Assembly: GCA_018066965.1 (NCBI GenBank)
Contig: JAGPVP010000123.1
Coordinates: forward strand, 34,169-98,168
From: Zhongshania sp.
Lineage (GTDB): Bacteria; Pseudomonadota; Gammaproteobacteria; Pseudomonadales; Spongiibacteraceae
DNA length: 64,000 bases
Direction: 5' to 3'
Part shown: one piece after another, positions 1 through 9,208 of the stretch
Position numbering within the stretch: the stretch's first letter is position 1
Layout of the letters: every line of letters begins with the position of its first letter
Made by a program: the position numbers and the translations under genes
Notes under the pieces: generated by a model
Databases searched by the model: none
Seen by the model: only the letters and a program-made list of their open reading frames with translations
Told to the model about the DNA's origin: nothing

Positions 1-203
1 AAGACGACAAAGAACTAGTGATGATTGTGACGCCGCACCTAGTAAAACCGATAGCTAAAAATACTGTGCTGCGCGAATTGCCTGGGGAAATTTATCAAGA
101 CTACACCCCCTCTTTCACTACCATGCTCTTTGGTGACTCACAAAAAGGTAACAGCACAACTAAGTCTACAAAATCGTCAGCCGGCGTCGGCTTCTCTAAC
201 TGA
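1..203 (+). CDS. cpaC: Tad/Flp pilus secretin, C-terminal end (partial)
   Basis: This is the last 67 or so codons of a gene entering from the left edge, with a TGA stop at 201-203. The frame reads DDKELVMIVTPHLVKPIA, the typical end of the secretin barrel domain of type II/III and Tad secretins. A short Ser/Thr/Lys-rich tail follows. In Tad systems the RcpA/CpaC secretin forms the outer-membrane channel through which the Flp pilus leaves the cell. The cpaF ATPase gene starts 17 bases downstream, which supports the Tad assignment. Only the C-terminus is visible, so the N-terminal domains cannot be checked. Confidence 0.8.
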   Translation, partial: DDKELVMIVTPHLVKPIAKNTVLRELPGEIYQDYTPSFTTMLFGDSQKGNSTTKSTKSSAGVGFSN

Positions 204-220
204 TTATTAGGTATTCAACC

Positions 221-1474
221 ATGAGACTCATAGAACGCAGAGAAGCAAATAAGAAAGTCGCGCCAACTGATGATTACGAAAAACTAAAGTCAGATATGCA
301 TAAGTTTGTTATCGACAGAATTGAAGACGACAAAGTTATTTACGACGACAACCAGAAAAAATTGGAAGAGGCGATTTCTGCCTATATCCGCCAGTACTGT
401 CGTATTTATGAAGCGACAATAGATCGAGAGACGTTTACCTCCCTGGAAAAACATCTGCTTAATGAGATTGTGGGCTTTGGCCCGCTGCAAAGCCTACTTG
501 ACGACCCGACCATTAACGATATTTTGATTAATGGGCCGCGCAATATTTACATTGAACGCGCCGGTGTACTCGAAAAAGCCGACATGCGCTTTCTCGATAA
601 TCGCCATGTGTTGCGGGTAATTCGTCGAATGATTTCGCCATTGGGTCGTCGTATAGACGAATCAAGCCCGATTGTTGATGGCCGCTTAGAGGACGGTAGT
701 CGGATCAATGCGATTGTGCCGCCGCTTGCACTAGACGGCCCATGTTTATCTATTCGTAAATTTCGCAAAGACCCGCTCACCGCCCAGGAACTACTGGCAA
801 CAGGTTCTATTAGCGAAGACGTGCTTGAGTACTTAACCCATGCCGTCGCGAACCGCACTAACATCTTAATAAGTGGCGCAACCGGTTCAGGTAAAACCAC
901 CCTGCTCAATATACTTAGCCAATTCATTCCTAATACCGAACGGATTGTAACGATAGAAGATGCCGCCGAACTTCAGCTTCGTAACGGCCACGTTGTGCGC
1001 TTAGAAACCCGGCCTGAGAATAACGAAGGCGTGGGCGAAATTACCGCCAGAGAATTGGTTAAGAACGCCCTGCGTATGCGCCCAGACCGTATTATTGTGG
1101 GTGAAAGTCGTGGCGGTGAAATACTCGATGTTTTGCAAGCCATGAACACCGGACACAACGGCTCTATGAGTACCGTGCACGCCAACTCGGCCCGCGATGC
1201 GATTACCCGACTAGAAATGATGGTGGGCATCTCAGGATTCAAAGGTACTGGCGAGTTAATTTTAAAAATGATCGGCAGTGCACTCGACTTAATTGTGCAT
1301 ATCGGCCGTAAATCAGACGGGCGTCGTTGCGTGCTACAAATTTCAGAGCTGCACGTCATCAACAACGAATTAACCCTAAAAGACATATTTACCTACGACG
1401 ACGCAAGCCGAAAAGTCCTGCGTGTAGATGGCGCTAAAAGTTCCGCCCGCGCCGCTGATTTGGCGCATGTTTGA
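221..1474 (+). CDS. cpaF: Tad pilus assembly ATPase CpaF/TadA
   Basis: A 417-residue secretion ATPase of the CpaF/TadA branch of the VirB11/PulE family, which hydrolyses ATP on the cytoplasmic side to drive Flp pilus polymerisation. The Walker A motif GATGSGKTTLL lies at about residues 219-229, followed by the acidic IEDAAELQL segment. The RMRPDRIIVGESRGGE stretch is the Walker B region and STVHANS the His box. The N-terminal domain includes LLDDPTINDILINGP, typical of CpaF. It sits between the secretin gene and tadB, as in other tad operons. It is unrelated to the tRNA deaminase also called tadA at 34.3 kb. Confidence 0.95.
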   Translation: MRLIERREANKKVAPTDDYEKLKSDMHKFVIDRIEDDKVIYDDNQKKLEEAISAYIRQYCRIYEATIDRETFTSLEKHLLNEIVGFGPLQSLLDDPTINDILINGPRNIYIERAGVLEKADMRFLDNRHVLRVIRRMISPLGRRIDESSPIVDGRLEDGSRINAIVPPLALDGPCLSIRKFRKDPLTAQELLATGSISEDVLEYLTHAVANRTNILISGATGSGKTTLLNILSQFIPNTERIVTIEDAAELQLRNGHVVRLETRPENNEGVGEITARELVKNALRMRPDRIIVGESRGGEILDVLQAMNTGHNGSMSTVHANSARDAITRLEMMVGISGFKGTGELILKMIGSALDLIVHIGRKSDGRRCVLQISELHVINNELTLKDIFTYDDASRKVLRVDGAKSSARAADLAHV

Positions 1475-1492
1475 GCTTAAGGAAATTACGCT

Positions 1493-2356
1493 ATGTTATG
1501 GATTGCACTCGCTTTACTTCTAGTCGGACTCGCCTTCGTGGTATTGATGATTATCAGCGGCGAAGCGGAAACCCCGACACCAGAAAATGAGATTATCCCA
1601 GAGGCCGGCCCCAAGCTGCCCCCGGCATTAGAGAACTACCTAGGGAGTAACGGCGTTGAGCTGCCACCTGCGGTGGTTTATGCGGGTATAGCGGTTACCG
1701 TCATCGGTGTCGCTTTAAGCTTGCTGATATTACCTTTAAACATGGGCGCACTAATTTCAATGGGACTTGTATTTGCCGCCTTCTCACTGATTAAAATTAT
1801 TGGTGCGCAGCGGCGTGCAAAAATGTTAGATCAGCTTCCCTCGTTTATAAACCAGGTTACACGTCGTCTATCTGCCGGTGTTTCAGTAGAAAACGCCTTC
1901 GCCGATTCTGTCGAGACCCTAGAGCGCCCACTGGGTACGGTGATGCGCCGCGTGGTCCGTCGCGTACATTATGGCTATGACCTGCATCAAGCCTTTGAGC
2001 GTGAAGCGCGGGTTAACAAGCTGAATGAATTTGATGTACTGGCAACCGCCTTACGTATAAACGAACAATATGGCGGCAGTATTCGCTCTATTCTCGACGA
2101 CATCGTCGATATTTTAAGAATGCAAGACTCAGGTAAACGCGAGCTCAGTGCCATGACCGGTGAAACCCGAGTTACCGCTGCCATACTTGCTGCGCTGCCA
2201 CCCGGCATTGCCGCTTACACGTTCTATAACAATCCAAAATTTCTTACCGATATGTGGAATAGCACTGGCGGCCAACAAACCCTAATGGTCGCCATTACTA
2301 TGCAGCTACTCGGCATTATCGTGCTGTGGCGCATGATTAAGTCAATTGGGAACTAA
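1493..2356 (+). CDS. tadB: Tad pilus inner-membrane platform protein TadB
   Basis: A 287-residue membrane protein with a type II secretion F (T2SSF) domain at about residues 115-240, including LPSFINQVTRRLSAGVSVENAF. Hydrophobic segments lie at about residues 1-20, 60-105 and 255-282. With TadC it forms the inner-membrane platform on which the CpaF motor assembles the pilus. A ribosome binding site (AAGGAAA) precedes the ATG by 8 bases, and the gap after cpaF is only 18 bases, so it belongs to the same operon. TadB and TadC are distinguished here mainly by order. Confidence 0.9.
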   Translation: MLWIALALLLVGLAFVVLMIISGEAETPTPENEIIPEAGPKLPPALENYLGSNGVELPPAVVYAGIAVTVIGVALSLLILPLNMGALISMGLVFAAFSLIKIIGAQRRAKMLDQLPSFINQVTRRLSAGVSVENAFADSVETLERPLGTVMRRVVRRVHYGYDLHQAFEREARVNKLNEFDVLATALRINEQYGGSIRSILDDIVDILRMQDSGKRELSAMTGETRVTAAILAALPPGIAAYTFYNNPKFLTDMWNSTGGQQTLMVAITMQLLGIIVLWRMIKSIGN

Positions 2357-2367
2357 GGAGAAGTAAC

Positions 2368-3237
2368 ATGGAAGCGCATCACCTTTATTATATTATTGGC
2401 GCAGTTATTCTCTGCACCGCCCCAGTTTTATTGCTGGCCATAGCCCATGTAGAAACAGCATCGTCAGGAAAGCCTGCAGAGTTTGAATTTAGTTCAAAGG
2501 ATATGTGGCGCCAATTGCGGGAAGAAAACACCCATATGGCGTCTTTGTCCCAGCTATTGCGCCGCGCCGGTTTACTTAATTCTGAACAGCAAGTAAACGC
2601 CATCTCCATAACATTGGTTACTATAGCCACAATCGCTATATGCCTTGGTATATATACATATTTCAATGGCAGCCCTACTACCACCATACTACTTACCATT
2701 ACTGCTGGCTTTGTGTTACTGGTTTATTTGGCTTATTTTTTCTTAAAGAAAATAGCAGAAAGCCGCCAAGAAAAACTTAACCAAGAAACCCTAATACTGG
2801 TGCAAACAACAAGGATGCTATGGCGCGTGGGCTTATCTCTACCAAAGACACTGGCGATTATTTGCGATCAATTGCGCAACCTTGCGCCAACTTGCTCGCA
2901 AGAATTACAGCTCGCGGTCAATAAAATTGAATCTGGCCAAAGCCAAGAAGAAGCCCTATACGAACTGATTGGCTGCACCAATGCAGAAGGCTTTAAAGAA
3001 TACTTAATTGTGGTACGCCAGCAAGCCATTACCGGCGGCAGCATAGACAAAGCACTAGATGAACTTTACAGACTGCTGCAAAACCGTAGAAAGCTAGACC
3101 TACAAGAACAAGTCAACAAAATGTCAGGAAAGATGTCGTTGGTCATGATGGTGTTTTTATTCCCTGCACTGCTAATTGTGGTTGCTGGCCCGGCCCTTAT
3201 GTCGATCTCAACCGCACTTGGCAATTTAGGAAATTAA
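2368..3237 (+). CDS. tadC: Tad pilus inner-membrane platform protein TadC
   Basis: A 289-residue second T2SSF-domain membrane protein. Its hydrophobic segments are at about residues 7-25, 75-95, 100-125 and 258-282. The cytoplasmic T2SSF domain contains TRMLWRVGLSLPKTLAIIC. It pairs with TadB as the pilus platform. An AAGGAGAAG ribosome binding site lies in the 11-base gap after tadB, so the two are co-transcribed and probably made in similar amounts. Confidence 0.9.
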   Translation: MEAHHLYYIIGAVILCTAPVLLLAIAHVETASSGKPAEFEFSSKDMWRQLREENTHMASLSQLLRRAGLLNSEQQVNAISITLVTIATIAICLGIYTYFNGSPTTTILLTITAGFVLLVYLAYFFLKKIAESRQEKLNQETLILVQTTRMLWRVGLSLPKTLAIICDQLRNLAPTCSQELQLAVNKIESGQSQEEALYELIGCTNAEGFKEYLIVVRQQAITGGSIDKALDELYRLLQNRRKLDLQEQVNKMSGKMSLVMMVFLFPALLIVVAGPALMSISTALGNLGN

Positions 3238-3260
3238 GGACTAAGGAAGGAGCAATTCAC

Positions 3261-3962
3261 ATGAATAAATTATCAATCTCTTTATGCAGCGTAGCGCTGG
3301 TGGTTTTAAGTGGCTGCGCCAATATGCCTGCGGCAAAACAAGTGACCGCAGGCAATTGCAACGTACCCGTGAGTAAAGAAGAAAGCGTCACACTTGATTT
3401 GATAGAACAGCAGGTAGCGGAAAAGCAGTACTACTCTGCCCTAGCCTATCTTGAAAAAGCCCCCGACAGTTCGCCAAGAGTGTTAAGACTGCGCGCTGAA
3501 GCGCAGCGTAACACTGGTATGTTAAATGAAGCCTACGCAAGCTACCGCAATTTAAGCCTAAGCTGTATGGCGGCTTACGGCCATGCAGGCATGGCAAAAA
3601 TTTTGGCCACCCGTGGCGACATCCCCCAAGCTCACCAACAAATGCTTAAAGCACGCCGTTTGGCCCCCAGTGATGCCGACATTCGCAATGACTACGGTTT
3701 TATTTTACTGGCCCACAAAGACTTTAAAGCTGCGCAACGCGAGTTTATGACTGCCTTGCAATTGCAACCGGGTCATCCCGTCGCCATTCGCAATATGGTC
3801 ATGAGCCTGATTTTAGATGGCGACAGCAGAACCGCACTTCGCATGGCCAAAAATAACGGCATTCCGTCAGAAGAGTTTAGAGAATTACTTAGCCAGGCAA
3901 ACGCCTTTAAACAACCTACTATCGCCGGTAGCAACATCGCAAAACAAGGAGCACCACTATGA
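3261..3962 (+). CDS. tadD: TadD-like TPR lipoprotein
   Basis: A 233-residue protein with a lipoprotein signal: a hydrophobic stretch followed by VVLSGC, placing the lipidated Cys at about residue 19. The rest is helical tetratricopeptide-like repeats, including the segments around YYSALAYLEKAP and AYASYRNLSLSCMAAYGHAGMA and a clear repeat around PSDADIRNDYGFILLAHKDFKAA. TadD is the pilotin-like lipoprotein that helps secretin assembly in Tad systems. A strong AAGGAAGGAG ribosome binding site precedes the start. The stop overlaps the next start in an ATGA arrangement. Confidence 0.85.
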   Translation: MNKLSISLCSVALVVLSGCANMPAAKQVTAGNCNVPVSKEESVTLDLIEQQVAEKQYYSALAYLEKAPDSSPRVLRLRAEAQRNTGMLNEAYASYRNLSLSCMAAYGHAGMAKILATRGDIPQAHQQMLKARRLAPSDADIRNDYGFILLAHKDFKAAQREFMTALQLQPGHPVAIRNMVMSLILDGDSRTALRMAKNNGIPSEEFRELLSQANAFKQPTIAGSNIAKQGAPL

Positions 3963-4228
3963 ACAAACTAACAACAAGCTGTTTTCTTGCAGTATCGATG
4001 ATGTCTGCCACCGCATTTGCCGAACCCGACATTGTGTATACACAAAACCCTGCGCCACAAACCGCAACGCATCGCTTACTTGAACTACAACGCTCTGGCC
4101 AAAACGCCAGCACTGAGGAGCAATACCTTAGCGGCAAAGTGAGTACCGAAGTGTATAAACGCTACGTACAAAGCTTCACTCACGCCATTCCTGAACGCTT
4201 TAGTGCAGACACCTTCAAAGAAGAGTAA
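3959..4228 (+). CDS. Small secreted DUF3613-like Tad-locus protein
   Basis: An 89-residue protein with a cleavable signal peptide ending at about residue 21 (SATAFA). The mature part contains LLELQRSGQNAS and VSTEVYKRYVQSF. This pattern, a QRSGQ block followed by a YxRYxxSF block, is what I recall for DUF3613 proteins encoded in Pseudomonas and related tad loci. The function is unknown. The start overlaps the tadD stop by 4 bases, so translation is probably coupled, and tadG begins 5 bases after its stop. The family assignment comes from memory of the motif and is less certain than the operon membership. Confidence 0.7.
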   Translation: MNKLTTSCFLAVSMMSATAFAEPDIVYTQNPAPQTATHRLLELQRSGQNASTEEQYLSGKVSTEVYKRYVQSFTHAIPERFSADTFKEE

Positions 4229-4233
4229 GCGAC

Positions 4234-6306
4234 ATGCAAACACAGCGAGCTAGCTATAATTATTCTCTTCACTCACAGCGCGGCGTGGCAACAATTTTTG
4301 CCGTAATGATGATGCTGAGCTTATTGGCCTTTCTCGCTGTGGTGACAGATACGGGGCGGCTTTACCTTCAAAAACGGTCATTGCAGAAGAATGCTGATTT
4401 GGCGGCGTTGGAAACGGCCTTGCGGTATTGTCGGGATAGCAGTACTAACCTTAGAACCGCAGCGATGGATACCCTTATTCGAAATAATTACGCGGGAGGT
4501 AGCAATACGCTTTCTATCAACCCGGACGAAGAAGGTAACGACCAAGCAGTCACAGATAACCGCGTTCAAGTGGTACTCAACTATCCAGTCACTAAATCAC
4601 TCTTTGAACAAATTCTACCCAGTGAGACCAATGAGATCACACTCAGAGCAAGCGCCACCGCTAAGGCTTGTGAGCCTATTGCGGTATTTAGCGTTGGCAC
4701 ACGCTTAGCCAGCCTAGGCGCAAGTGATTCAGTCGTTGGTAATCTGTTAACCGGTGTTGGCTTAGATCTGGGGCCGGGACTAGATCTAATGGATTACAAC
4801 GGGTTAGCAGGCGTTACTGTAACGCCTCGTGGTCTTTTGGCCGCACTGGGAATTCCAGTCTCGGCCAACTTGAGCATAGGCGAGTTTAACGCCTTACTCG
4901 CCGCTCAAGACGTGAGCCTTGGAAGCATATTGGATGCAACCGTGAGGCTCGCAGGACAAGACAGTCTTCTCAACTTGAACTCCACTATGTTGCAAGCTCT
5001 GGAGGCCAAACTCGACACCAACCTTCCAGATATTCAAATCGGTTCCGCAGGCAGTAGCAACGGGCTATTCGCCACAATTACCTCACCAGTGGAATCTGCC
5101 TTGGATGTCGGGATTGATGCATTGGGCCTTATCAGCACCGCGATTGGAGTCGCCACATCGAATAGTGCGGTGGATGTTGATCTTGCACTGCTTTCAGGCG
5201 GGCTAGGTGGATTGGTAGGGGCCAATATTTCTGCAAAAGTTGGGATTATCGAGCCGCCGTCTATTGGCATCGGCGGAATAGGAACAACGGCTTACTCCGC
5301 ACAAACTAGGGTATTTGCGCATATCAAGCTCAGCACAAGCGATCTATTAGGAGGCATAGGGAGTTTACTCGGCAGTTTAGCAAGTGTAACCGTTGATATT
5401 CCTTTGGTTATTGACCTAGCGTCGGCTACAGGAACGATCGAAGATTTATGTACCCGTCCGCTGAAAGACAAAAATGATCCACCACAATGCCCTGCCGGAG
5501 AAGATTGTGCAACGATCGGGGTTAATGCACAGATCGCCAAAATATGTGTTGGCGATATCGACCCCGACACGATTTTCTCTACAAATGAAAGCTGCGATGT
5601 AGGCCTAACATCTAAACAGCTTTTGAATATAAAGTTACTTGGAAGCTCACTCATTGGACTCAACACCAGCCTTGACGTCAACGCACTGGGAACTGGAGAT
5701 GACGGTGATTTGGCAGAGCAACAGATGATGGTTATTGATGGAGGGATGGATCTTGGAGCAACTGTACAAGATCTTACCGATACCCTCTTGTCAGCATTAC
5801 TTCAAGAATTACCCGCCAACAGTAATGAAACATTCGCCACGGAAATATGGGAGGAGGTTAATGGCAACTCCTGCGTGGCGAATGATAGGAACTGCCGCAA
5901 AGTAAAGCTTGAAAATGCTCAAAGCTTGATTCCGGCAGCCTCCAACGGTCTCGGAGGATTGGTCGGAGGACTATTGGGGGGCATCGAAAACCTGTTAGGT
6001 AATATTTTAGTTGGCAATCAGTGTACAGGCGGTGGAATACTAAATAGTTACGGTAACGGAACCAACCAAGGGTGTATAAATGAACTTGCACAAGCATTAG
6101 GTGCAAAGCCTTCAGGGCAATCGCAATCGAACACTCTTGCATTCTTAACTGGCCTATTGATGGAAGTACTGAAACCGGCACTCGACGCAATAGGGAATAA
6201 CCTATTAATGCCGATCCTAGAGGATGTTCTTGGACTACAACTTGGCCAGACCGAAGTAAACCTACTCGGCTTAACCTGTGACGGCCACTCCACCCTAGTT
6301 AAGTGA
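4234..6306 (+). CDS. tadG: TadG-like pilus assembly protein
   Basis: A 690-residue protein with one N-terminal membrane helix at about residues 20-40. The region RGVATIFAVMMMLSLLAF, then a segment with YLQKRSLQKNADLAALETA, is the TadG/TadE-like N-terminal (Tad_N) signature. The long periplasmic remainder is rich in Gly, Leu, Ser and Asn, with repeated LGGLVG/LLGG-type stretches and scattered Cys residues (several around residues 400-460 and 545-685). I recognise no von Willebrand domain. It ends the visible tad operon and is followed by a probable terminator. In Tad systems TadG is needed for pilus assembly, possibly at the cell surface. The C-terminal two thirds look lineage-specific. Confidence 0.75.
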   Translation: MQTQRASYNYSLHSQRGVATIFAVMMMLSLLAFLAVVTDTGRLYLQKRSLQKNADLAALETALRYCRDSSTNLRTAAMDTLIRNNYAGGSNTLSINPDEEGNDQAVTDNRVQVVLNYPVTKSLFEQILPSETNEITLRASATAKACEPIAVFSVGTRLASLGASDSVVGNLLTGVGLDLGPGLDLMDYNGLAGVTVTPRGLLAALGIPVSANLSIGEFNALLAAQDVSLGSILDATVRLAGQDSLLNLNSTMLQALEAKLDTNLPDIQIGSAGSSNGLFATITSPVESALDVGIDALGLISTAIGVATSNSAVDVDLALLSGGLGGLVGANISAKVGIIEPPSIGIGGIGTTAYSAQTRVFAHIKLSTSDLLGGIGSLLGSLASVTVDIPLVIDLASATGTIEDLCTRPLKDKNDPPQCPAGEDCATIGVNAQIAKICVGDIDPDTIFSTNESCDVGLTSKQLLNIKLLGSSLIGLNTSLDVNALGTGDDGDLAEQQMMVIDGGMDLGATVQDLTDTLLSALLQELPANSNETFATEIWEEVNGNSCVANDRNCRKVKLENAQSLIPAASNGLGGLVGGLLGGIENLLGNILVGNQCTGGGILNSYGNGTNQGCINELAQALGAKPSGQSQSNTLAFLTGLLMEVLKPALDAIGNNLLMPILEDVLGLQLGQTEVNLLGLTCDGHSTLVK

Positions 6307-6311
6307 TGAAT

Positions 6312-6384
6312 CAATGGGGGTGGGGTCAGTGACATCGATTCAGCCAATGATCAATGTTTCAACACTCCGGCCCCATTGTTTTTT
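6312..6384 (+). terminator. Probable terminator after the tad operon
   Basis: CAATGGGG at 6312-6319 pairs with CCCCATTG at 6371-6378, which is followed by six T residues. The roughly 51-base region between the arms contains GGGGTCAGTGA and may fold further. The long loop makes this weaker than a textbook terminator, but its position just after tadG and its T run fit. Confidence 0.45.
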
Positions 6385-6550
6385 CCATGAGCATCCTCGC
6401 TGAGCAATCACGACCATAGATGCATCCGTATTAATAACGATTTCTATCTATTTTTTCGTGTGCTCCAATATCTGTATTGTTAATGAGTTTCTAAGCTATC
6501 CAATACCACTTAGGGCTTTGTTAAATCCTCAAGCATATGGAAATGTCGAT

Positions 6551-7633
6551 ATGAGCAAAGTTGCAATGCACCTCCGAAAGGCTGTTGCCACTGACGGCTT
6601 TTTTCTCCTATTTGTGGCGGCATACGTCTTTTGTACTTTTTGCTTTACACAGTACCATGGTCTCAATGATCGCTTTTCAATTTTTATGTATGTCACACCG
6701 GCCTTACTTCAATATATTCCTGTAGGAATGCTCTTCTACGCTATTTACATTTTTTACGTGATGGTCAAAGTTAGACCAAATTATTTGTTTTTATATTTAT
6801 GGTTACAACTTAGAGCTTGGTTAATAAGCTATACATTTGTCCGCGGTTGTTTAAATTACGTTGCTATATGCGTATTTTTGTCTGCTATGACATCTTTTAA
6901 ATCGCTAATTCCTGAAATAAACCCCTTTAATTGGGATCCCGAACTAGCAAATTTTGATCGTATATTACATGGAGGTTTTGTTCCTTGGGAAATAATTCAA
7001 CCCGTATTTGGCTTACCTTTTATTAGCCATGCTATTGATATAATTTATAGACTTTGGTTTATCGTTATGATGGTAGCCATTGTGTGGTTTATTTTCGTAT
7101 CTAAAGATGAGCGGTTACGTAAGCAATTTATGATTACATACGTAATGGCATGGGCGATAAATGGCACTATTCTCGCCTTGTTTTTCTCATCCGTAGGCCC
7201 TGCATTTTTCTCGAACATTTACCCTGAAGTGAACAACCCCTACCAAGGTTTAATGACTTATTTAAACACCGCTAATAATAGCTACCCGCTTATGGCTATA
7301 GACGCTCAAAAAATGCTATGGCAATTATACGAAAGTGAAAAGCTAGGCACCGCCGGTGGTATTTCGTCAATGCCGAGTATGCATGTTTCCATTGCGTTTT
7401 TGATTTTTCTAGTTAGCCTACGAACGCAGTTTATTACAGCTAAATTACTTGGCGGCACCTTCTTATTACTTATTCTGATAGGCTCTGTTCACTTAGGCTG
7501 GCACTACGCCATTGATGGTTATTTATCCATTATCTCGACAGCTTTTATTTGGCGGTTCAACGCGTACCTTGTCCCAACTTCAAATCACCAATATGACTTA
7601 CCAAACAAGGCCGAAAACTATAGTACTTGCTAA
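6551..7633 (+). CDS. PAP2-superfamily membrane phosphatase-like protein
   Basis: A protein of about 360 residues with many hydrophobic segments. Two C-terminal motifs identify the PAP2 superfamily: SMPSMH, then SVHLGWHYAID, which fits the H-x3-D catalytic signature. The overall look is closest to the Aur1-like PAP2_3 branch, which acts on phospho-head-group lipids in the membrane; the substrate here is unknown. I chose the ATG at 6551 (MSKVAMHL). A GTG at 6458 would add 31 non-hydrophobic residues and has no clear ribosome binding site. By eye the gene is more AT-rich than its neighbours and stands alone, with gaps on both sides, which may mean recent acquisition. Confidence 0.75.
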   Translation: MSKVAMHLRKAVATDGFFLLFVAAYVFCTFCFTQYHGLNDRFSIFMYVTPALLQYIPVGMLFYAIYIFYVMVKVRPNYLFLYLWLQLRAWLISYTFVRGCLNYVAICVFLSAMTSFKSLIPEINPFNWDPELANFDRILHGGFVPWEIIQPVFGLPFISHAIDIIYRLWFIVMMVAIVWFIFVSKDERLRKQFMITYVMAWAINGTILALFFSSVGPAFFSNIYPEVNNPYQGLMTYLNTANNSYPLMAIDAQKMLWQLYESEKLGTAGGISSMPSMHVSIAFLIFLVSLRTQFITAKLLGGTFLLLILIGSVHLGWHYAIDGYLSIISTAFIWRFNAYLVPTSNHQYDLPNKAENYSTC

Positions 7634-7634
7634 G

Positions 7635-7668
7635 CTTAACTTAACTTAACTTAACTGCTAGCGCAGTT
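7635..7668 (+). repeat. Four tandem CTTAA units and a small hairpin after the PAP2 gene
   Basis: Four direct copies of CTTAA fill 7635-7654, starting right after the PAP2 stop codon. They run into a small hairpin, AACTGC (7653-7658) with GCAGTT (7663-7668), then TTTATAAT. It may be a weak terminator. The rest of the spacer up to pilU (7919) shows nothing recognisable. Confidence 0.5.
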
Positions 7669-7918
7669 TATAATACGAAAATCGTCTTTGATATCTGACC
7701 GCTATCACACATACTAAATATGCCTAAATGAGATATGGACTACGACGGGACTACCGGATTCCTAACATCCACGCTTCATAGTATATTTACGAAATTACTC
7801 GCTTTATGAACAGCATTCCAAATCGCCAAAAACACAAACACCCTGATTATTTGCAGTGAAACTAGGCTTTTTACTATTAGGCTAATTCTAATTTCGGTAA
7901 ATAAGGACGACACGACGC

Positions 7919-9088
7919 ATGACTTTTGACGACTACCTAACCATTCTTGCTAAGAACGACGGTTCAGATTTGTTTCTTAGTACCGGCGCTCCGCCCTGCG
8001 CTAAATTTCATGGCAAGCTAAAACCTCTGCATAAAGAACCTTTTTTGCCGGGTGATATTAAGGCGATTGCTTACGCGATTATGGATAGCACTCAGGTAGA
8101 GGAATTTGAACTAGAGTTAGAGATGAATTTGGCCTACCACATCCCTCGTGTTGGCCGGTTTCGTGTGAATATATTTAAGCAGCGAAATGAAATTTCGATA
8201 GTTGCGCGAAATATTGTCACCGAGATTCCCAATGTTGATGCCTTGGGTTTACCACCGATTCTAAAAGAGGTGGTGATGACAAAACGTGGTTTGGTGTTAT
8301 TCGTTGGCGCTACTGGCTCAGGTAAATCGACGTCGTTGGCCGCGCTTATAGACCACCGCAACACGAATAGTAGCGGTCATATTATTACCATTGAAGACCC
8401 TATCGAGTTCCTACACCGTCACAAACGCAGCATTATTAATCAGCGTGAAATTGGTATGGATACCCGAAGCTTTCATCAGGCACTTAAAAACACCCTGCGC
8501 CAAGCTCCAGACGTGATTCTAATCGGCGAAATTCGTGACCGAGAAACCATGGAGCATGCCCTCGCCTTTGCAGAAACGGGTCATCTTTGTATTTCTACAT
8601 TGCATGCGAACAATGCAAACCAGGCTTTAGATCGTATTATTAATTTTTTCCCCGAGGAGCGCCGCAACCAATTGTTGCTGGATTTATCTTTGAATTTAAA
8701 ATGCTTCGTTTCGCAGCGACTGGTTCCCACCGAAGACGGCAAACGCGCTGCCGCCATAGAAATTTTGCTAGGCACACCCACCGTGGCTCAAGCCATCCAT
8801 AAGGGTGAAATAGAGAATATTAAAGAAATTATGAGCAAGTCTGAAAACCTCGGCATGCAAACTTTTGATGCCGCTCTTTTCAAACTTTATGAAGAAGGCA
8901 AAATCGCCTTTGAAGAGGCGCTAAAAAATGCCGACTCTGCCAACAATTTACGCCTGCGAATAAAATTGCATAGCAAACGTGGGCTGCCTGCCAACGAGGC
9001 TACCGAGGTTAAGCAGGAAGAACAAGCCAGTTCATTCTCACTCAGCATTGAGAATGACGATGATATGGATGGCGACCTTGCAAGCTGA
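7919..9088 (+). CDS. pilU: Type IV pilus retraction ATPase PilU
   Basis: A 389-residue PilT-family hexameric ATPase that powers type IVa pilus retraction together with PilT. The Walker A motif GATGSGKSTSL is at about residues 130-140, followed by the Asp box ITIEDPIEF. LRQAPDVILIGEIRDRETM holds Walker B, and STLHANN the His box. The NNLRLRIKL ending and acidic tail are typical of PilU rather than PilT, and pilT is not next door. An AAGGACG ribosome binding site precedes the ATG. The gene is separate from the Tad genes upstream, so the cell probably has two pilus types. Confidence 0.9.
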   Translation: MTFDDYLTILAKNDGSDLFLSTGAPPCAKFHGKLKPLHKEPFLPGDIKAIAYAIMDSTQVEEFELELEMNLAYHIPRVGRFRVNIFKQRNEISIVARNIVTEIPNVDALGLPPILKEVVMTKRGLVLFVGATGSGKSTSLAALIDHRNTNSSGHIITIEDPIEFLHRHKRSIINQREIGMDTRSFHQALKNTLRQAPDVILIGEIRDRETMEHALAFAETGHLCISTLHANNANQALDRIINFFPEERRNQLLLDLSLNLKCFVSQRLVPTEDGKRAAAIEILLGTPTVAQAIHKGEIENIKEIMSKSENLGMQTFDAALFKLYEEGKIAFEEALKNADSANNLRLRIKLHSKRGLPANEATEVKQEEQASSFSLSIENDDDMDGDLAS

Positions 9089-9152
9089 CGCGCACTCGTC
9101 ATCTAGTTTAAAAGAACGCATATTGTGCATTGGGTATTAAGAAATTGAACTC

Positions 9153-9197
9153 AAAAAAACGGGGCGATTCTCAATACCTGAGACCCGCCCCGTTTTT
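9153..9197. terminator. Bidirectional terminator between pilU and recA
   Basis: CGGGGCG at 9160-9166 pairs with CGCCCCG at 9186-9192. The stem is flanked by seven A residues on the left and five T residues on the right, so it can stop transcription from pilU (+) and recA (-). The loop also holds a CTCA/TGAG pair. Confidence 0.85.
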
Positions 9198-9208
9198 GCT
9201 TACTTACG

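Noticed and set aside
547..1386. Two long open frames antisense to cpaF (547-927 and 973-1386)
   Set aside because: They mirror the codons of a well-supported conserved gene and show no family features.
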